DNA of 33,599 bases from positions 1 through 33,599 of the forward strand of contig JAAZNB010000422.1 of the NCBI GenBank assembly GCA_012798515.1, given 5' to 3'. The position numbers and the translations under genes are program-made. The notes beneath the pieces are model-generated. The model was given only the letters and a program-made list of their open reading frames with translations. It did not search any database and was not told the origin of the DNA. Below are positions 15,798-24,245 of this stretch, in pieces. The DNA comes from Chloroflexota bacterium. GTDB lineage: Bacteria > Chloroflexota > Anaerolineae > Anaerolineales > Anaerolineaceae. The first letter of the stretch is position 1, and each line of letters opens with the position of its first letter.

Positions 15798-16850
15798 ATG
15801 AATATTGCGAATGTATTCGCTGCGATCGCAGGCCTGGGTTGGGTAGCTGCGATTGGCGTTTTGGCTATCATCCTGGTGCGCACTTCACGCAACCAGCCGG
15901 TGCGCCGCCTGGGAACGGTGGCGTTGATCCTCTTCCTGGTGGCGGTGGCATTGACCACGGTCAGTTCCGGGGTGGTGTTTATCAACCCGCAGGAGCGGGG
16001 GGTGGTAATCTCGGCTGTGTCCCCCAGCGGGTATCGCTCGGATGCGCTGCAACCCGGCCTGCGCTGGGTGATCCCCTTCGCCGAATCGGTGGTGCGTTAC
16101 CCGGTTTCCAAGCAGACGTATACCATGTCGATTAGCACCAGTGAGGGGGACGTGCAGGGCGACGATTCGATCGCGGCGCGCACGGCCGATGGACAGGAGA
16201 TCTTCGTCGACGCCTCGGTCATTTACGCCATCGATCCAAACCAGGCGGTCTCGATCCACATCGCCTGGCAGAATCGCTATTCGGAAGATTTCGTGCGACC
16301 CCAAACGCGGGGTGTCATCCGCGATGCGGTCTCGCAGTTCGGCGTGGAAGAAGTGGTCAGCTCGAAGCGGTTTGAGATGGTGGATGAAGTGCGCCGCAAC
16401 CTGGAGCAGAAGTTCTCGGAAAACGGCCTGGTGTTGGTGGATTTCGTCTTGCGTAACATTACATTCTCACCCGAATACGCCGCCTCGGTAGAACAGAAAC
16501 AGATCGCTGAACAGCAGGCCCAGCAGGCGCGCTTCGTGGTGGAGCAACGCAAACAGGAAGCCGAGCAGGCCCGCCAGGTGGCGGAAGGCAAAGCCGACGC
16601 CCAGGTGATCGAGGCCAAGGGCGCGGCCGAAGCGCGCGTCATCGAGGCCCAGGCCGAAGCGCAGTCGCTGGAATTGATCGCCGCAGCGTTGCAAGACAAC
16701 CCCAACCTGCTGACCTACCAGTACATCAGCAAGCTGACCCCCAGCATCCAGACCCTGCTGCTGCCCAGCGATTCCCCCTTCCTGTTCCCCCTGCCGCAAG
16801 GGGTGACCCAACAGCCGCAGACGCCGGCCGGCCCGGAGACCAATCCGTAG
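15798..16850 (+). CDS. SPFH/band-7 (prohibitin-like) membrane protein
   Basis: A 350-residue membrane scaffold protein of the stomatin/prohibitin superfamily. Two hydrophobic segments (about 5-27 and 39-60) precede the SPFH domain. The domain begins at SSGVVFINPQERGVVI and includes GLRWVIPFAESVVRYPVSKQTYTM and a DASVIYAIDP block. A long charged coiled coil follows (about 235-300, alternating Glu, Gln and Ala), of the kind that drives ring formation. The tail is Pro/Gln-rich. ATG 15798 has AAGGAGAG upstream; an in-frame start 18 nt earlier lacks one. It stands alone; NfeD or FtsH partners are not adjacent. Confidence 0.92.
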   Translation: MNIANVFAAIAGLGWVAAIGVLAIILVRTSRNQPVRRLGTVALILFLVAVALTTVSSGVVFINPQERGVVISAVSPSGYRSDALQPGLRWVIPFAESVVRYPVSKQTYTMSISTSEGDVQGDDSIAARTADGQEIFVDASVIYAIDPNQAVSIHIAWQNRYSEDFVRPQTRGVIRDAVSQFGVEEVVSSKRFEMVDEVRRNLEQKFSENGLVLVDFVLRNITFSPEYAASVEQKQIAEQQAQQARFVVEQRKQEAEQARQVAEGKADAQVIEAKGAAEARVIEAQAEAQSLELIAAALQDNPNLLTYQYISKLTPSIQTLLLPSDSPFLFPLPQGVTQQPQTPAGPETNP

Positions 16851-16900
16851 GGGCGCCTGCTTTGGAGATTGGCCGGCCGTAAAAATTCAACCGAATTGTA

Positions 16901-16931
16901 GAGCACTCCCGGGGTTAATCCGGGGGTGCTC
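16901..16931. terminator. 12-bp hairpin between SPFH and selD
   Basis: Arm 16901-16912 pairs with 16920-16931 with one G-T wobble around a 7-nt loop. It lies 50 nt after the SPFH stop and ends 15 nt before the selD -10 box. No U run follows. Confidence 0.55.
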
Positions 16932-16946
16932 CTGGTGAGAATCCGG

Positions 16947-16952
16947 TATAAT
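16947..16952 (+). promoter_or_regulatory. -10 box of selD, leaderless position
   Basis: TATAAT ends 6 nt before the ATG at 16959. There is no ribosome binding site between them, so the mRNA probably starts at the AUG. Confidence 0.6.
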
Positions 16953-16958
16953 TATTCT

Positions 16959-18026
16959 ATGAGTAACCCCAATCTGGCTCCTTCTGGACGACAGATTCGC
17001 CTTACCAGCCTTTCCAGTTGTGCAGGTTGAGCTTCCAAGCTAAGCGCGGAAGCGCTGGCGCAGGTTCTGCGCCCCCTGGGCGGCCTTTACCAGGCTGCCA
17101 ATTATCCTGACCTGCTGGTCGGTTTAGGTGAACCTGACGATGCAGCTGTGTGGCGCCTGGATGACCAACGCGCCCTGGTGGTGACTACGGACTTCTTCAC
17201 CCCCGTGGTAGATGACGCCTATGACTATGGCGCCATTGCCGCCGCCAACAGCCTGTCGGATGTCTACGCAATGGGCGGGCAGCCGTTCCTGGCCCTCAAT
17301 ATTGCCGCGCTTCCCCCCGACCTGCCTCCCGAGATCCTCACCGAGATCATCCGCGGCGGCGGCGAAAAGGCATTGGAGGCCGGCGTGGTCATTGTGGGCG
17401 GGCATACCGTCCAGGATAAAGAGCCCAAGTTTGGCCTGGTGGCCATTGGCTTTGTGGATCCCGGGCGTATGATCACCAAGGGCGGGGCGCGCCCGGGGGA
17501 CCGCCTGGTGCTGACCAAGCCCCTGGGCTTCGGCGTGGTCACCACGGCCTTGAAGCGTGAGGTAGTCGAGCCGCAGGATCTGGCTGAAGCGGTGGGATGG
17601 ATGAAACGCCTGAACCAGGGCGCGGCCGAGCTGGCCAATTCCTTCGATGTGCGCGGCGGGACCGATGTGACCGGTTACAGCCTGCTGGGCCACGGCCTGG
17701 AAATGGCCCGTTCCAGCCGGGTGGGGCTGCGTATCGAATACGATAAGATCCCCTTCTTGAACTGTGCCCGCAAGTACGCCGAACAGTGGACCTTCCCGGG
17801 TGGGGCCGCGGATAACCGCCTGTATTTCCAATCCCAGGTGCGCTTCGACGCTCGCCTGGACGAAGCCGCCCAGATGCTGCTGTTCGACCCGCAGACCAGC
17901 GGCGGCCTGCTGCTGGCCGTTTCTCCGCAAAAGCGCGCCACTATGATCGACTGGGCCTGGGCAACCCAACGCACGGCCTGGGAAATCGGCGAGGTGGTCG
18001 AGGGGAATGGCATTCAGGTGGTCTGA
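16959..18026 (+). CDS. selD: Selenide, water dikinase (selenophosphate synthase), a selenoprotein with in-frame UGA
   Basis: SelD makes selenophosphate from selenide and ATP, the selenium donor for selenocysteine. Read through one in-frame TGA, the gene gives 355 residues, normal for the family. The TGA (17028-17030) is codon 24 in SCAG-U-ASK, where SelD proteins carry the catalytic Cys or Sec. Before it lies RQIRLTSLSS; after it come GLGEPDDAAVW, TTDFFTPVVDDAYDYGAIAAANSLSDVYAMGG (ATP/Mg region) and GGTDVTGYSLLGHGLEMA. The frame is open and family-like on both sides of the TGA, which excludes a nonsense mutation as the simple reading. A start at GTG 17148 would remove the active site. The deaminase gene overlaps the end by 20 nt. 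Confidence 0.93.
17043..17073 (+). promoter_or_regulatory. Candidate bacterial SECIS hairpin in selD
   Basis: GGCGCA (17057-17062) pairs with TGCGCC (17068-17073) around the loop GGTTC, whose first G is 33 nt after the UGA. Bacterial SECIS elements have a short stem with a G-starting GGU-type loop at about this distance, read by SelB. An adjoining stem, AGCGC-GGAA-GCGCT (17043-17056), could stack below it or compete. Confidence 0.65.
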
Positions 18027-18678
18027 CCTGCCCTTTCCCTGGCAGGCCGCTGTAGAGCAGGCCTGGACGGCGTACCGTACCGGCAGTGTGCCGGTGGGCG
18101 CAGTCGTGGTAGACGCGGAGGGCGTGATCCTGGGGCGCGGGCGCAATGGTATGGAAGAGCCGCCGGGCGAAAGCCGGCTTTACCGCCACCATCTGGCGCA
18201 CGCCGAGCTGAATGCCCTGCTGGCAGTGGCGCGCCCGGCTTCCGAGCTGCACGCGTGCAGCCTGTATTCCACCCTCGAACCCTGTCCACTGTGTATGGGC
18301 GCCGTATATATGTCCGGTGTGCGCAGCCTGTACTACGCCGCCAGTGATCCGCACGCCGGCAGCGTAAACCTGTTGGGCGCCACACCCTACCTCTCGTTGA
18401 AGCCGGTTGCGGCCTGGGGGCCGGGACCGCGCAGCCTGGAGCTCTTTTGCGGGGCGATCCACACCGAATACCGCCTGCGCCGGCACGCGCACAATGGCGC
18501 CGACCCGGTGATCGCCCGGTGGCGGCCGGCGCTGCCCGAGATCGTCGCCCTGGGAGAAGGCCTGTATAGCCATGGGTTCTATCCAACCGCCGGCAAAGAA
18601 GGCTGGGACGTGCAGACTGCCATGGCAGCCGTCCTGGAAGGATGCGACCTGGCGTTGAACGGGAGGCGGGTAGCCTAG
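18007..18678 (+). CDS. TadA/CMP-deaminase-fold nucleoside deaminase-like protein
   Basis: A 223-residue zinc deaminase-fold protein. The metal and catalytic residues are complete: HAE (His65, Glu67) and PCPLC (Cys93, Cys96) in the block STLEPCPLCMGAVYMSGV. The N-terminal GSVPVGAVVVDAEG also fits guanine/cytosine/tRNA-adenosine deaminases. Compared with TadA (about 150-170 residues) it has an extra C-terminal 70 residues of unknown nature and a long insert between GRNGMEE and the HAE. The substrate cannot be told. The start codon lies inside the end of selD, so translation is probably coupled. Confidence 0.82.
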   Translation: MAFRWSDLPFPWQAAVEQAWTAYRTGSVPVGAVVVDAEGVILGRGRNGMEEPPGESRLYRHHLAHAELNALLAVARPASELHACSLYSTLEPCPLCMGAVYMSGVRSLYYAASDPHAGSVNLLGATPYLSLKPVAAWGPGPRSLELFCGAIHTEYRLRRHAHNGADPVIARWRPALPEIVALGEGLYSHGFYPTAGKEGWDVQTAMAAVLEGCDLALNGRRVA

Positions 18679-18769
18679 AGCCGGCTCGGCGGTTGTTCTT
18701 TCTCGAAAAATCCCCCTTTTTATCCTGCCAATCCCCATTAATGATGACAAAAATATGACCTTTTGCGGT

Positions 18770-18775
18770 TAAAAT
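18770..18775 (+). promoter_or_regulatory. -10 box of uvrC, leaderless position
   Basis: TAAAAT ends 7 nt before the ATG at 18783, with no ribosome binding site between. ATGACA lies 20 nt upstream as a weak -35. Confidence 0.5.
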
Positions 18776-18782
18776 TAATCCC

Positions 18783-20645
18783 ATGATGCCTGTATCAGAC
18801 CATATTCAGGGCATCCTGAATACTTTGCCCACCAAACCCGGCTGCTATATTATGAAGGACGCTACCGGGACAATTATCTACGTCGGTAAAGCTATCAACT
18901 TGCGCAACCGGGTACGCTCGTATTTCCACAGCAACCACGACCACGACAACAAGACGCGTAAGCTGGTGCGCAATATCGCCGACATCGAATGGATCGTCGT
19001 CGCTTCTGAGCTCGAGGCGCTCATCCTCGAGATGAACCTGATCAAGAAGCACCGCCCGCACTACAACGTGCGTTTGAAGGACGACAAACGATATCCCTAC
19101 ATCAAAGTGCATTGGGGTGACCCGTATCCCAAGGTTACCGTGACGCGGCAGATGGTCCAGGACGGTTCTCGCTATTATGGCCCTTACACCAGTGTGTGGG
19201 CCGTGCACCAGACCCTGGACGTCTTGCGGCGCATCTTCCCTTACCTGACCTGCGACCGGGAGATCACCGGGAAAGACCCGCGCCCCTGCCTGTATTACGA
19301 CATCAAGCTGTGCGCCGGGCCCTGTATCGGCGCCATCGACCAGGCGGGCTACCGCCAGCTGATCGCCGACCTGGGGCATTTCCTGGAGGGCCACACCCAG
19401 CCTATCGTGGAGCGCTTGCAGAGCGAGATGGAGACGGCCGCGGAGGAGCTGCGTTTCGAGCAGGCGGCGGCCAGGCGCGACCAGATCCAGGCCATCGAAA
19501 AGGTCGTGGAGCGCCAGAAAGTCATCTCTGCCGAGCAAATGGATTCAGACGTGATTGCCCTGGCGCGCAGCGACAGCGAAGCCTGCGTGCAGATCTTCTT
19601 CGTGCGCGCCGGTAAGCTGATCGGCCGCGAATATTTCATCCTGGAAGGCACGCAGGACGAAGCCGACAGCGAAGTGATGGCCGAGTTCCTGAAACAGTTC
19701 TATTCCGAGGCGGCCCTGGTGCCGCCGCAGTTGCTGCTGCCCAACGAGATCGAAGAGGCGCAGATCATCCAGCAGTGGCTGCGCACGCGCCGTCACGGGC
19801 AGATGGTGGAGCTGGTCGTGCCGCACAGCGGCACCCCCCAGGAGCTGGTCGAGATGGCGACCGAGAACGCCGTCGAGACGCTGAAAGCCTTGCGCGCCCA
19901 ATGGGAAGTGGACACCAACCGGCAGAGTGAGGCGCTGGCCGAGTTACAGCAGGCGTTGCAGCTACCCAGCCCGCCCAACCGCATCGAGTGCTACGACATC
20001 TCCAACACGCAGGGGACGGCTTCGGTGGGCAGTATGGTGGTGTTCGAGCAGGGAGTGCCCAGCAAGAAGTTGTATCGCCGTTTCAACATCCAGACGGTCG
20101 AAGGGCCCAATGACTTCGCCAGCATGGAAGAAGTGCTCACCCGGCGCTTCCGGCGCTGGGTGGCTGCCCAGGAGCAAACCAAATTAGGCAAGAAGGTGGA
20201 CCCTTCCTTCGCCGTGCTGCCGGATCTGCTCATCGTGGACGGTGGTAAAGGACAGCTGGGGCGGGCCGTGGCCGTCCTGGAGCGTTTCGACCTGCTGGGC
20301 CGCGTGCCGGTGACGGGGTTGGCCAAGCAAGAGGAAGAGCTCTTCCTGCCGGGGCAGTCAAACTCGCTGCTCCTGCCGCGCCAGTCGCAGGGGCTGTACC
20401 TGATCCAACGCGTGCGCGACGAGGCCCACCGCTTTGCCATCACGGCGCACCGCAAACGGCGCACCAAGCTGGGCCTGGCCTCGCGCCTGGACGCCATCCC
20501 GGGGATCGGGCCTACGCGGCGAAAGGCCTTGCTGACCCAATTTGGCTCCATCGAAGCGATCGAAGAAGCCAGTGTGGAAGAGCTGGCCACTGTGCCGGGG
20601 ATCAACATCGACCTGGCAGAAGCAATTAAATCTATGTTGGAGTAA
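18783..20645 (+). CDS. uvrC: Excinuclease ABC subunit C
   Basis: A 620-residue UvrC, which makes both incisions in nucleotide excision repair. The GIY-YIG nuclease is at about 18-95 ([19 protein letters not shown]). A Cys cluster (CDRE...[13 protein letters not shown]) is at about 157-180. The UVR motif that contacts UvrB is at about 215-245. The RNase H-like nuclease with [11 protein letters not shown] and [13 protein letters not shown] lies in the C-terminal half. Two helix-hairpin-helix motifs ([30 protein letters not shown]) end the protein. The receiver-domain gene begins directly after the stop codon. Confidence 0.97.
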   Translation: MMPVSDHIQGILNTLPTKPGCYIMKDATGTIIYVGKAINLRNRVRSYFHSNHDHDNKTRKLVRNIADIEWIVVASELEALILEMNLIKKHRPHYNVRLKDDKRYPYIKVHWGDPYPKVTVTRQMVQDGSRYYGPYTSVWAVHQTLDVLRRIFPYLTCDREITGKDPRPCLYYDIKLCAGPCIGAIDQAGYRQLIADLGHFLEGHTQPIVERLQSEMETAAEELRFEQAAARRDQIQAIEKVVERQKVISAEQMDSDVIALARSDSEACVQIFFVRAGKLIGREYFILEGTQDEADSEVMAEFLKQFYSEAALVPPQLLLPNEIEEAQIIQQWLRTRRHGQMVELVVPHSGTPQELVEMATENAVETLKALRAQWEVDTNRQSEALAELQQALQLPSPPNRIECYDISNTQGTASVGSMVVFEQGVPSKKLYRRFNIQTVEGPNDFASMEEVLTRRFRRWVAAQEQTKLGKKVDPSFAVLPDLLIVDGGKGQLGRAVAVLERFDLLGRVPVTGLAKQEEELFLPGQSNSLLLPRQSQGLYLIQRVRDEAHRFAITAHRKRRTKLGLASRLDAIPGIGPTRRKALLTQFGSIEAIEEASVEELATVPGINIDLAEAIKSMLE

Positions 20646-21044
20646 ATGGAAGTGAAACCAATGGCCTGGCTAGTCGCCAACGATGCCCTCCTCCGGCGCT
20701 TGATGCAAGAGCTGCTGGGGGACTTGGGCTATGAGTTTCAGGATTTTCACGAACCGGGGACGTTTATGGAAACGCTGCTGGATGGCGAGCAGCCCGATCT
20801 GCTCTTTCTGGACATACAAAAGCCAGAATTAGCCGGGTTGGAGCTGCTTTCGTTTATCCGTACGCACAACGACTGGGATGGACTTCCGGTGGTGATGGTG
20901 ACCGAGGAGAGTGAAGATGAATGGAGCGAACAATCTGTCCGCCTGGGCGCCGATGGCTACCTGTTTAAACCGGTAAACCTGGATGATCTGGAACAGACCA
21001 TCCAGCTGGCGCTCGACCGGCGGCGCATCCGCGGCGAAGAGTAA
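20646..21044 (+). CDS. Single-domain response-regulator receiver protein
   Basis: A 132-residue CheY-like receiver with no output domain. The phosphate acceptor is Asp in LLFLDIQKPE, the switch Thr is in VVMVTEES and the Lys is in GYLFKPVN. The N-terminal acidic pair that binds Mg is reduced: VANDA in place of VDDE, one Asp being Asn. The ATG follows the uvrC stop with no gap, so it is probably expressed by read-through from uvrC; an in-frame ATG at 20661 is an alternative start. No histidine kinase is nearby, so the partner is unknown. Confidence 0.85.
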   Translation: MEVKPMAWLVANDALLRRLMQELLGDLGYEFQDFHEPGTFMETLLDGEQPDLLFLDIQKPELAGLELLSFIRTHNDWDGLPVVMVTEESEDEWSEQSVRLGADGYLFKPVNLDDLEQTIQLALDRRRIRGEE

Positions 21045-21049
21045 CCCGT

Positions 21050-21226
21050 TTATCCACCGGTAGCGACTTTATCCGCCATCAGAATTTCGATGGTTTCCAT
21101 ATCCAGGCAGTATTCCTTGGTGTCGATGGTTTCATCCGGGTCAATGTAACGATCGAGGGGGGTGAACTCGAGATTGGCGTACCGCCCGCTGGCCGGAAGT
21201 TTGTAGGGGATGGGTGTGTCTTCCAT
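21050..21226 (-). CDS. Small acidic protein, 58 residues, unknown
   Basis: A 58-residue reading frame, rich in Asp, Glu, Thr and Tyr with no hydrophobic span: MEDTPIPYKL at the start, LDRYIDPDETID in the middle and METIEILMADKVATGG at the end. AGGAG lies 7 nt before the ATG, an excellent spacing. The stop is 5 nt from the stop of the receiver gene, tail to tail. Its only visible promoter is the strong one at 21680-21708, which would give an RNA leader of about 450 nt. I do not recognise a family. The codon pattern and ribosome binding site support a real gene. Confidence 0.6.
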   Translation of the reverse strand: MEDTPIPYKLPASGRYANLEFTPLDRYIDPDETIDTKEYCLDMETIEILMADKVATGG

Positions 21227-21294
21227 TTTGCTCTCCTTTTGGCCTGTTCATTCCAATAATAGGTTCGCCTGTCTTTCCTGCCGTAGGGACGTCC

Positions 21295-21674
21295 CGTACA
21301 GGAAAAAACAACGACAAGGTCACCTCGGTGAATTGAGGTGAACGTCAGAGGACTACCAGGACGACTACCAGTTGACAGTTGAGACCCGCTGGGGGGTTGG
21401 ATGCATTGCTGCTGTGTTGTTTTGGAGAAAGAAGCCCGTATTGGACTCCGGAGGCATCCGCTGATCGATCGATTTTCCCCTATTGGTCCAGGGTTAGCGC
21501 TCCCTTCGCAGAGAGGAACCTCCACCTCGTTGTCTTACCCGGCGGTTTGCCGCCAGTAAGATTCAGCCGCTATTTCTCCGCGTACCGGTAATCCTCACGT
21601 TATATGGGTAACCACCACCCAGCTTGAGTCGAAAGAGGTCCTCGCCCTTCTCTGTGTGGAATTACCTATATTGT
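21295..21674 (-). ncRNA. Candidate structured RNA or long leader
   Basis: From a predicted start near 21673 the minus-strand RNA shows many local stems. GGTAAT-T-CC pairs with GGATTACC, closing about 60 nt. A two-part 10-bp stem with a CAAA loop lies at 21534-21560. CTCTCT-GCGA-AGGGAG has a GNRA loop. GGATGC pairs with GCATCC around 55 nt. A TCACCTC/GAGGTGA hairpin near the 3' end is followed, 11 nt later, by T6 (weak terminator). No frame here is protein-like. It fits no RNA class I could test by eye (RNase P, tmRNA, SRP, T-box, cobalamin). It may be an independent ncRNA or the leader of the 58-residue gene. Confidence 0.35.
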
Positions 21675-21679
21675 AAAAA

Positions 21680-21708
21680 ATCATAGCATGAGGCCCGGCG
21701 CATTTCAA
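21680..21708 (-). promoter_or_regulatory. Strong sigma70-type promoter, minus strand
   Basis: TTGAAA (21703-21708) and TATGAT (21680-21685) are separated by exactly 17 nt. It is one of the two best consensus promoters in the window. The start site would fall at about 21672-21674. It points into non-coding sequence towards the 58-residue gene. Confidence 0.65.
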
Positions 21709-21744
21709 GTATTTTGTGACAATCTGAACTAAAGGATCGATATT

Positions 21745-21763
21745 GTCATATTTAAATTATGAC
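21745..21763. promoter_or_regulatory. Operator-like inverted repeat
   Basis: GTCATA, seven A/T bases and TATGAC form a 19-bp dyad. It lies between the divergent minus-strand promoter (21680-21708) and the -10 box of the ABC operon (21836). The size and symmetry suit a dimeric regulator; the regulator is not in the window. Confidence 0.4.
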
Positions 21764-21835
21764 GATTGGCGGTAGAGAAGACAACCTCTCATTTTCTGGG
21801 CGCCGGGGGCCTGCATCTTTCCGCTCAACCGACGT

Positions 21836-21841
21836 TATAAT
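21836..21841 (+). promoter_or_regulatory. -10 box upstream of the ABC importer operon
   Basis: TATAAT with no matching -35 box, which would suit an activator-dependent promoter. The leader would be about 185 nt, with a CGGTT-AAA-AACCG hairpin near 21859-21871. TTGGGT-18-TAGAAT (21907-21936) is a second candidate promoter. Apart from these sites and the dyad at 21745 I see nothing in 21709-22033. Confidence 0.4.
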
Positions 21842-22033
21842 AGGGTTAGGCGGCGCAGCGGTTAAAAACCGTTAACCTATCCTTAAACACGTATGGGGAT
21901 CGAGGATTGGGTTCATCGATTAGAATAAGATAGAATTCGGTTCTTTTAGATGGCCGCGCCAGGCCCTGAGAACTGCAACACCTCAAATCTACGTTCGTTT
22001 TAGCCAGGATCTTTGTTCTACAGGAGTGGTAGA

Positions 22034-23095
22034 TTGAGCGGTGTAAATGCTGACACTGCAATCCAGGTCGAGGGGGAAATCAACGGGTCGTCCGACGATC
22101 ATACTGGGACCGGCGCGGTGCGTTCGAACGACAAACCGGCCTCGTCTCTCAAACGTTATGAATGGAGCGCCTTTCTATACATCCTGCCGGCTTTTCTGGT
22201 GTTGGGCATTTTTCACATATACCCGGTGTTCAATGCCATCTACATCAGTCTGAACAAGGGGCCAATCAACAAATTTACTTTCATCGGTATCGACAATTAC
22301 GTCCGCGCCCTGGGCAGTTCAGAGTTCTGGAGCTCGCTGGGTACCACCTTCACCTACTCGTTGATGACGCTGCCCTTCGCCATGGCCTTCGGGCTGTTTT
22401 TTGCCTATCTGCTCTACCAGCGCATCCGGGGTAAGGCTTTCTTCCGTACGGTGTTCTTCTTGCCCTACGTGATCTCGACGGTCGGGTCGGCCACAGTCTG
22501 GTCGTGGATCTTCAACCCGTCCAGCGGCCTGGCCAACCAGCTATTGAAGTTGTTTGGCCTGCAACCCCTGCGCTGGCTGATCGAGCCGGCCGGGATCTTC
22601 CAAATCCTGAACCGCCAGTACCAGCTCAACTTTCCGGAATGGCTGCATGGCCCCAGCGTGGCCCTGATCGCCATCGCTATTTTTACCGTGTGGCAGACCA
22701 TGGGGTATGACATTGTCATTTTCCTGGCCGGCCTGACCAACATCCCCCGTGAAATCTACGAAGCAGCCCGCATCGATGGCGCCAACGGCGTACAACTCTT
22801 CCGCTACATTACCCTGCCCTTGCTGGCGCCGACCACGTTTTTCGTGTTGGTGATCTCGATCATCAACTCGCTGCAATCTTTCAACCAGATCTACGCCATG
22901 AATTCCGCCTCGGCGCAGGTGCTGGGCGGGCCGCTGCACACCACCAACACCCTGACCGTGTATATGTTCGACCAGCTGTATACCAAATCGAACTTTGGGT
23001 ATGCCTCCACGATAGCCGTCTTGCTTTCCGTGCTCATCATGGTCTTGACCCTGTTCAATTTCCGTTTCTTTGGCGACCGCACGGAGCAGGAGTGA
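22034..23095 (+). CDS. Sugar-type ABC transporter permease 1 (MalF/UgpA family)
   Basis: A 353-residue inner-membrane permease. A polar N-terminus of about 40 residues precedes six hydrophobic segments, the first being FLYILPAFLVLGIFHIYPVF. The cytoplasmic EAA loop that docks the ATPase is EIYEAARIDGANGVQLFRYITLPLL, a good match to the carbohydrate/glycerol-phosphate group. The start is TTG at 22034, chosen because AGGAG ends 7 nt before it; a TTG 21 nt upstream has no such site. First gene of a permease-permease-binding protein operon with no ATPase, so a shared MsmK/UgpC-type ATPase elsewhere is expected. Confidence 0.9.
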   Translation: MSGVNADTAIQVEGEINGSSDDHTGTGAVRSNDKPASSLKRYEWSAFLYILPAFLVLGIFHIYPVFNAIYISLNKGPINKFTFIGIDNYVRALGSSEFWSSLGTTFTYSLMTLPFAMAFGLFFAYLLYQRIRGKAFFRTVFFLPYVISTVGSATVWSWIFNPSSGLANQLLKLFGLQPLRWLIEPAGIFQILNRQYQLNFPEWLHGPSVALIAIAIFTVWQTMGYDIVIFLAGLTNIPREIYEAARIDGANGVQLFRYITLPLLAPTTFFVLVISIINSLQSFNQIYAMNSASAQVLGGPLHTTNTLTVYMFDQLYTKSNFGYASTIAVLLSVLIMVLTLFNFRFFGDRTEQE

Positions 23096-23105
23096 GGAGA
23101 GAAAC

Positions 23106-23957
23106 ATGGCCATTTTTAACGGCCGTATGAACCGGACCAGACATCATCTAAGCCAGGCGCTGATCTACCTGATTTTGATTGCCGGGGCGCTGTGGTCGCT
23201 GTTTCCCTTCGTGTGGATGGTTTTGTCCTCCTTGAAGGGTTACGTAGAGGCCTCGGCCGCCGCCAGCCTGCTGCCCAAGAACTGGTTGTGGTCCAACTAC
23301 GTGGAAGCCTGGAACCAGGTGGACATCTTCCCGCGGTATTTCTTCAACACGATTCTCATCGCCACCATGACCGTGCTGGGCGTCCTGATTACCTCGTCGC
23401 TGGCGTCTTATGCCTTCGCCAGCATGCGCTTTCCCGGTCGCGAAGTGCTGTTCTTCGTGTTGCTCAGCACCATGATGGTGCCGTTCGAAGTGACCCTGGT
23501 GCCCAATTTCATTATGATCCGCCGACTGGGCTGGATCGACCATTACCAGGCCATGATCATCCCCTGGGCGGCCAGCGCCTTCAGCATCTTCTTGCTACGC
23601 CAGTTCTTCCGGGCCATTCCTTCCGATCTACGCGACGCGGCGGTGATCGATGGCTGTACGCACCTGCGCTACCTGTGGTCGATCGTCCTCCCGCTTTCCA
23701 AACCGGCCCTGGTAACCAGTGCCCTGTTCACCTTCCTGGGCAGCTGGAACTCTCTGATGTGGCCGTTGCTGGTCACCAACGACCCGCTGCTGCGGCCGAT
23801 CCAGGTTGGCATTGCGGCTTTCATTAAAGACGCCGGCACGCAGGTGCAGTTGCTGATGGCGGCGGTGACCATCAGTGTGATCCCCGTGATCCTGATCTAC
23901 CTGCTGCTGCAGCGCTGGTTCATCGAAGGCATCGCTACCGTGGGGATCCGCGGCTAG
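23106..23957 (+). CDS. Sugar-type ABC transporter permease 2 (MalG/UgpE family)
   Basis: A 283-residue partner permease. Six hydrophobic segments are visible, the first being LIYLILIAGALWSLFPFVW. The blocks FFNTILIATMTVLGVLITSSLASYAFA and FFVLLSTMMVPFEVTLVPNFIM are typical. The EAA-like loop is LRDAAVIDGCTHLRYLWSIVLPLSKPAL, which has Asp-Ala-Ala for Glu-Ala-Ala. The start at 23106 has GAGGAGA upstream and lies 10 nt after permease 1. The two should form the membrane channel for the lipoprotein encoded at 24246. Confidence 0.92.
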   Translation: MAIFNGRMNRTRHHLSQALIYLILIAGALWSLFPFVWMVLSSLKGYVEASAAASLLPKNWLWSNYVEAWNQVDIFPRYFFNTILIATMTVLGVLITSSLASYAFASMRFPGREVLFFVLLSTMMVPFEVTLVPNFIMIRRLGWIDHYQAMIIPWAASAFSIFLLRQFFRAIPSDLRDAAVIDGCTHLRYLWSIVLPLSKPALVTSALFTFLGSWNSLMWPLLVTNDPLLRPIQVGIAAFIKDAGTQVQLLMAAVTISVIPVILIYLLLQRWFIEGIATVGIRG

Positions 23958-24245
23958 TCGCGCCCGGTAGGGGCAGATATTAAACAAACTTTAATCGAAC
24001 GATCCAGGCGCTTTAAAAATGAGCAGCTAGAATCAAAAGGTCAGGATTGTGTTGGTTTTGTATGGGCCTGGTAGAGGTGACCGATCCCTCCTCCACGGCC
24101 ATTAAAGTGCAGTATTGGGTTTCGAATCGTCGTAATATAGAAACAGGAAGAGACAAATTGCGTCCAAATTCAGGCCGGTCAACGGGGAACCGCCCGGCCT
24201 CCAGGCGGGAATCCAGATTCTAGAAAGATCTTGAGGAGAAAAGGA
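23958..24245 (+). other. Untranslated gap inside the ABC operon
   Basis: This 288-nt gap is long for an operon interior. No protein-like frame is visible. It contains a CCGCC/GGCGG hairpin near 24190-24210 and the AGGAGAAAAGG ribosome binding site of the next gene. Such gaps often carry a separate promoter or a stabilising stem that raises binding-protein output; that is inference here. Confidence 0.4.

Noticed and set aside
17028-17030. selD as a pseudogene with a nonsense codon
   Set aside because: The stop is UGA, is at the catalytic position, has a SECIS-like hairpin, and the rest of the frame is intact.
21079-21525. 148-codon minus-strand frame
   Set aside because: The composition is not protein-like, and it overlaps the better 58-residue frame, which has a ribosome binding site.
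21295-21674. Known RNA classes (RNase P, tmRNA, T-box, cobalamin riboswitch)
   Set aside because: A GGTGG stretch recalls a T-box and ACCAATAGGGG recalls part of RNase P, but the core conserved sequences of each class are missing.
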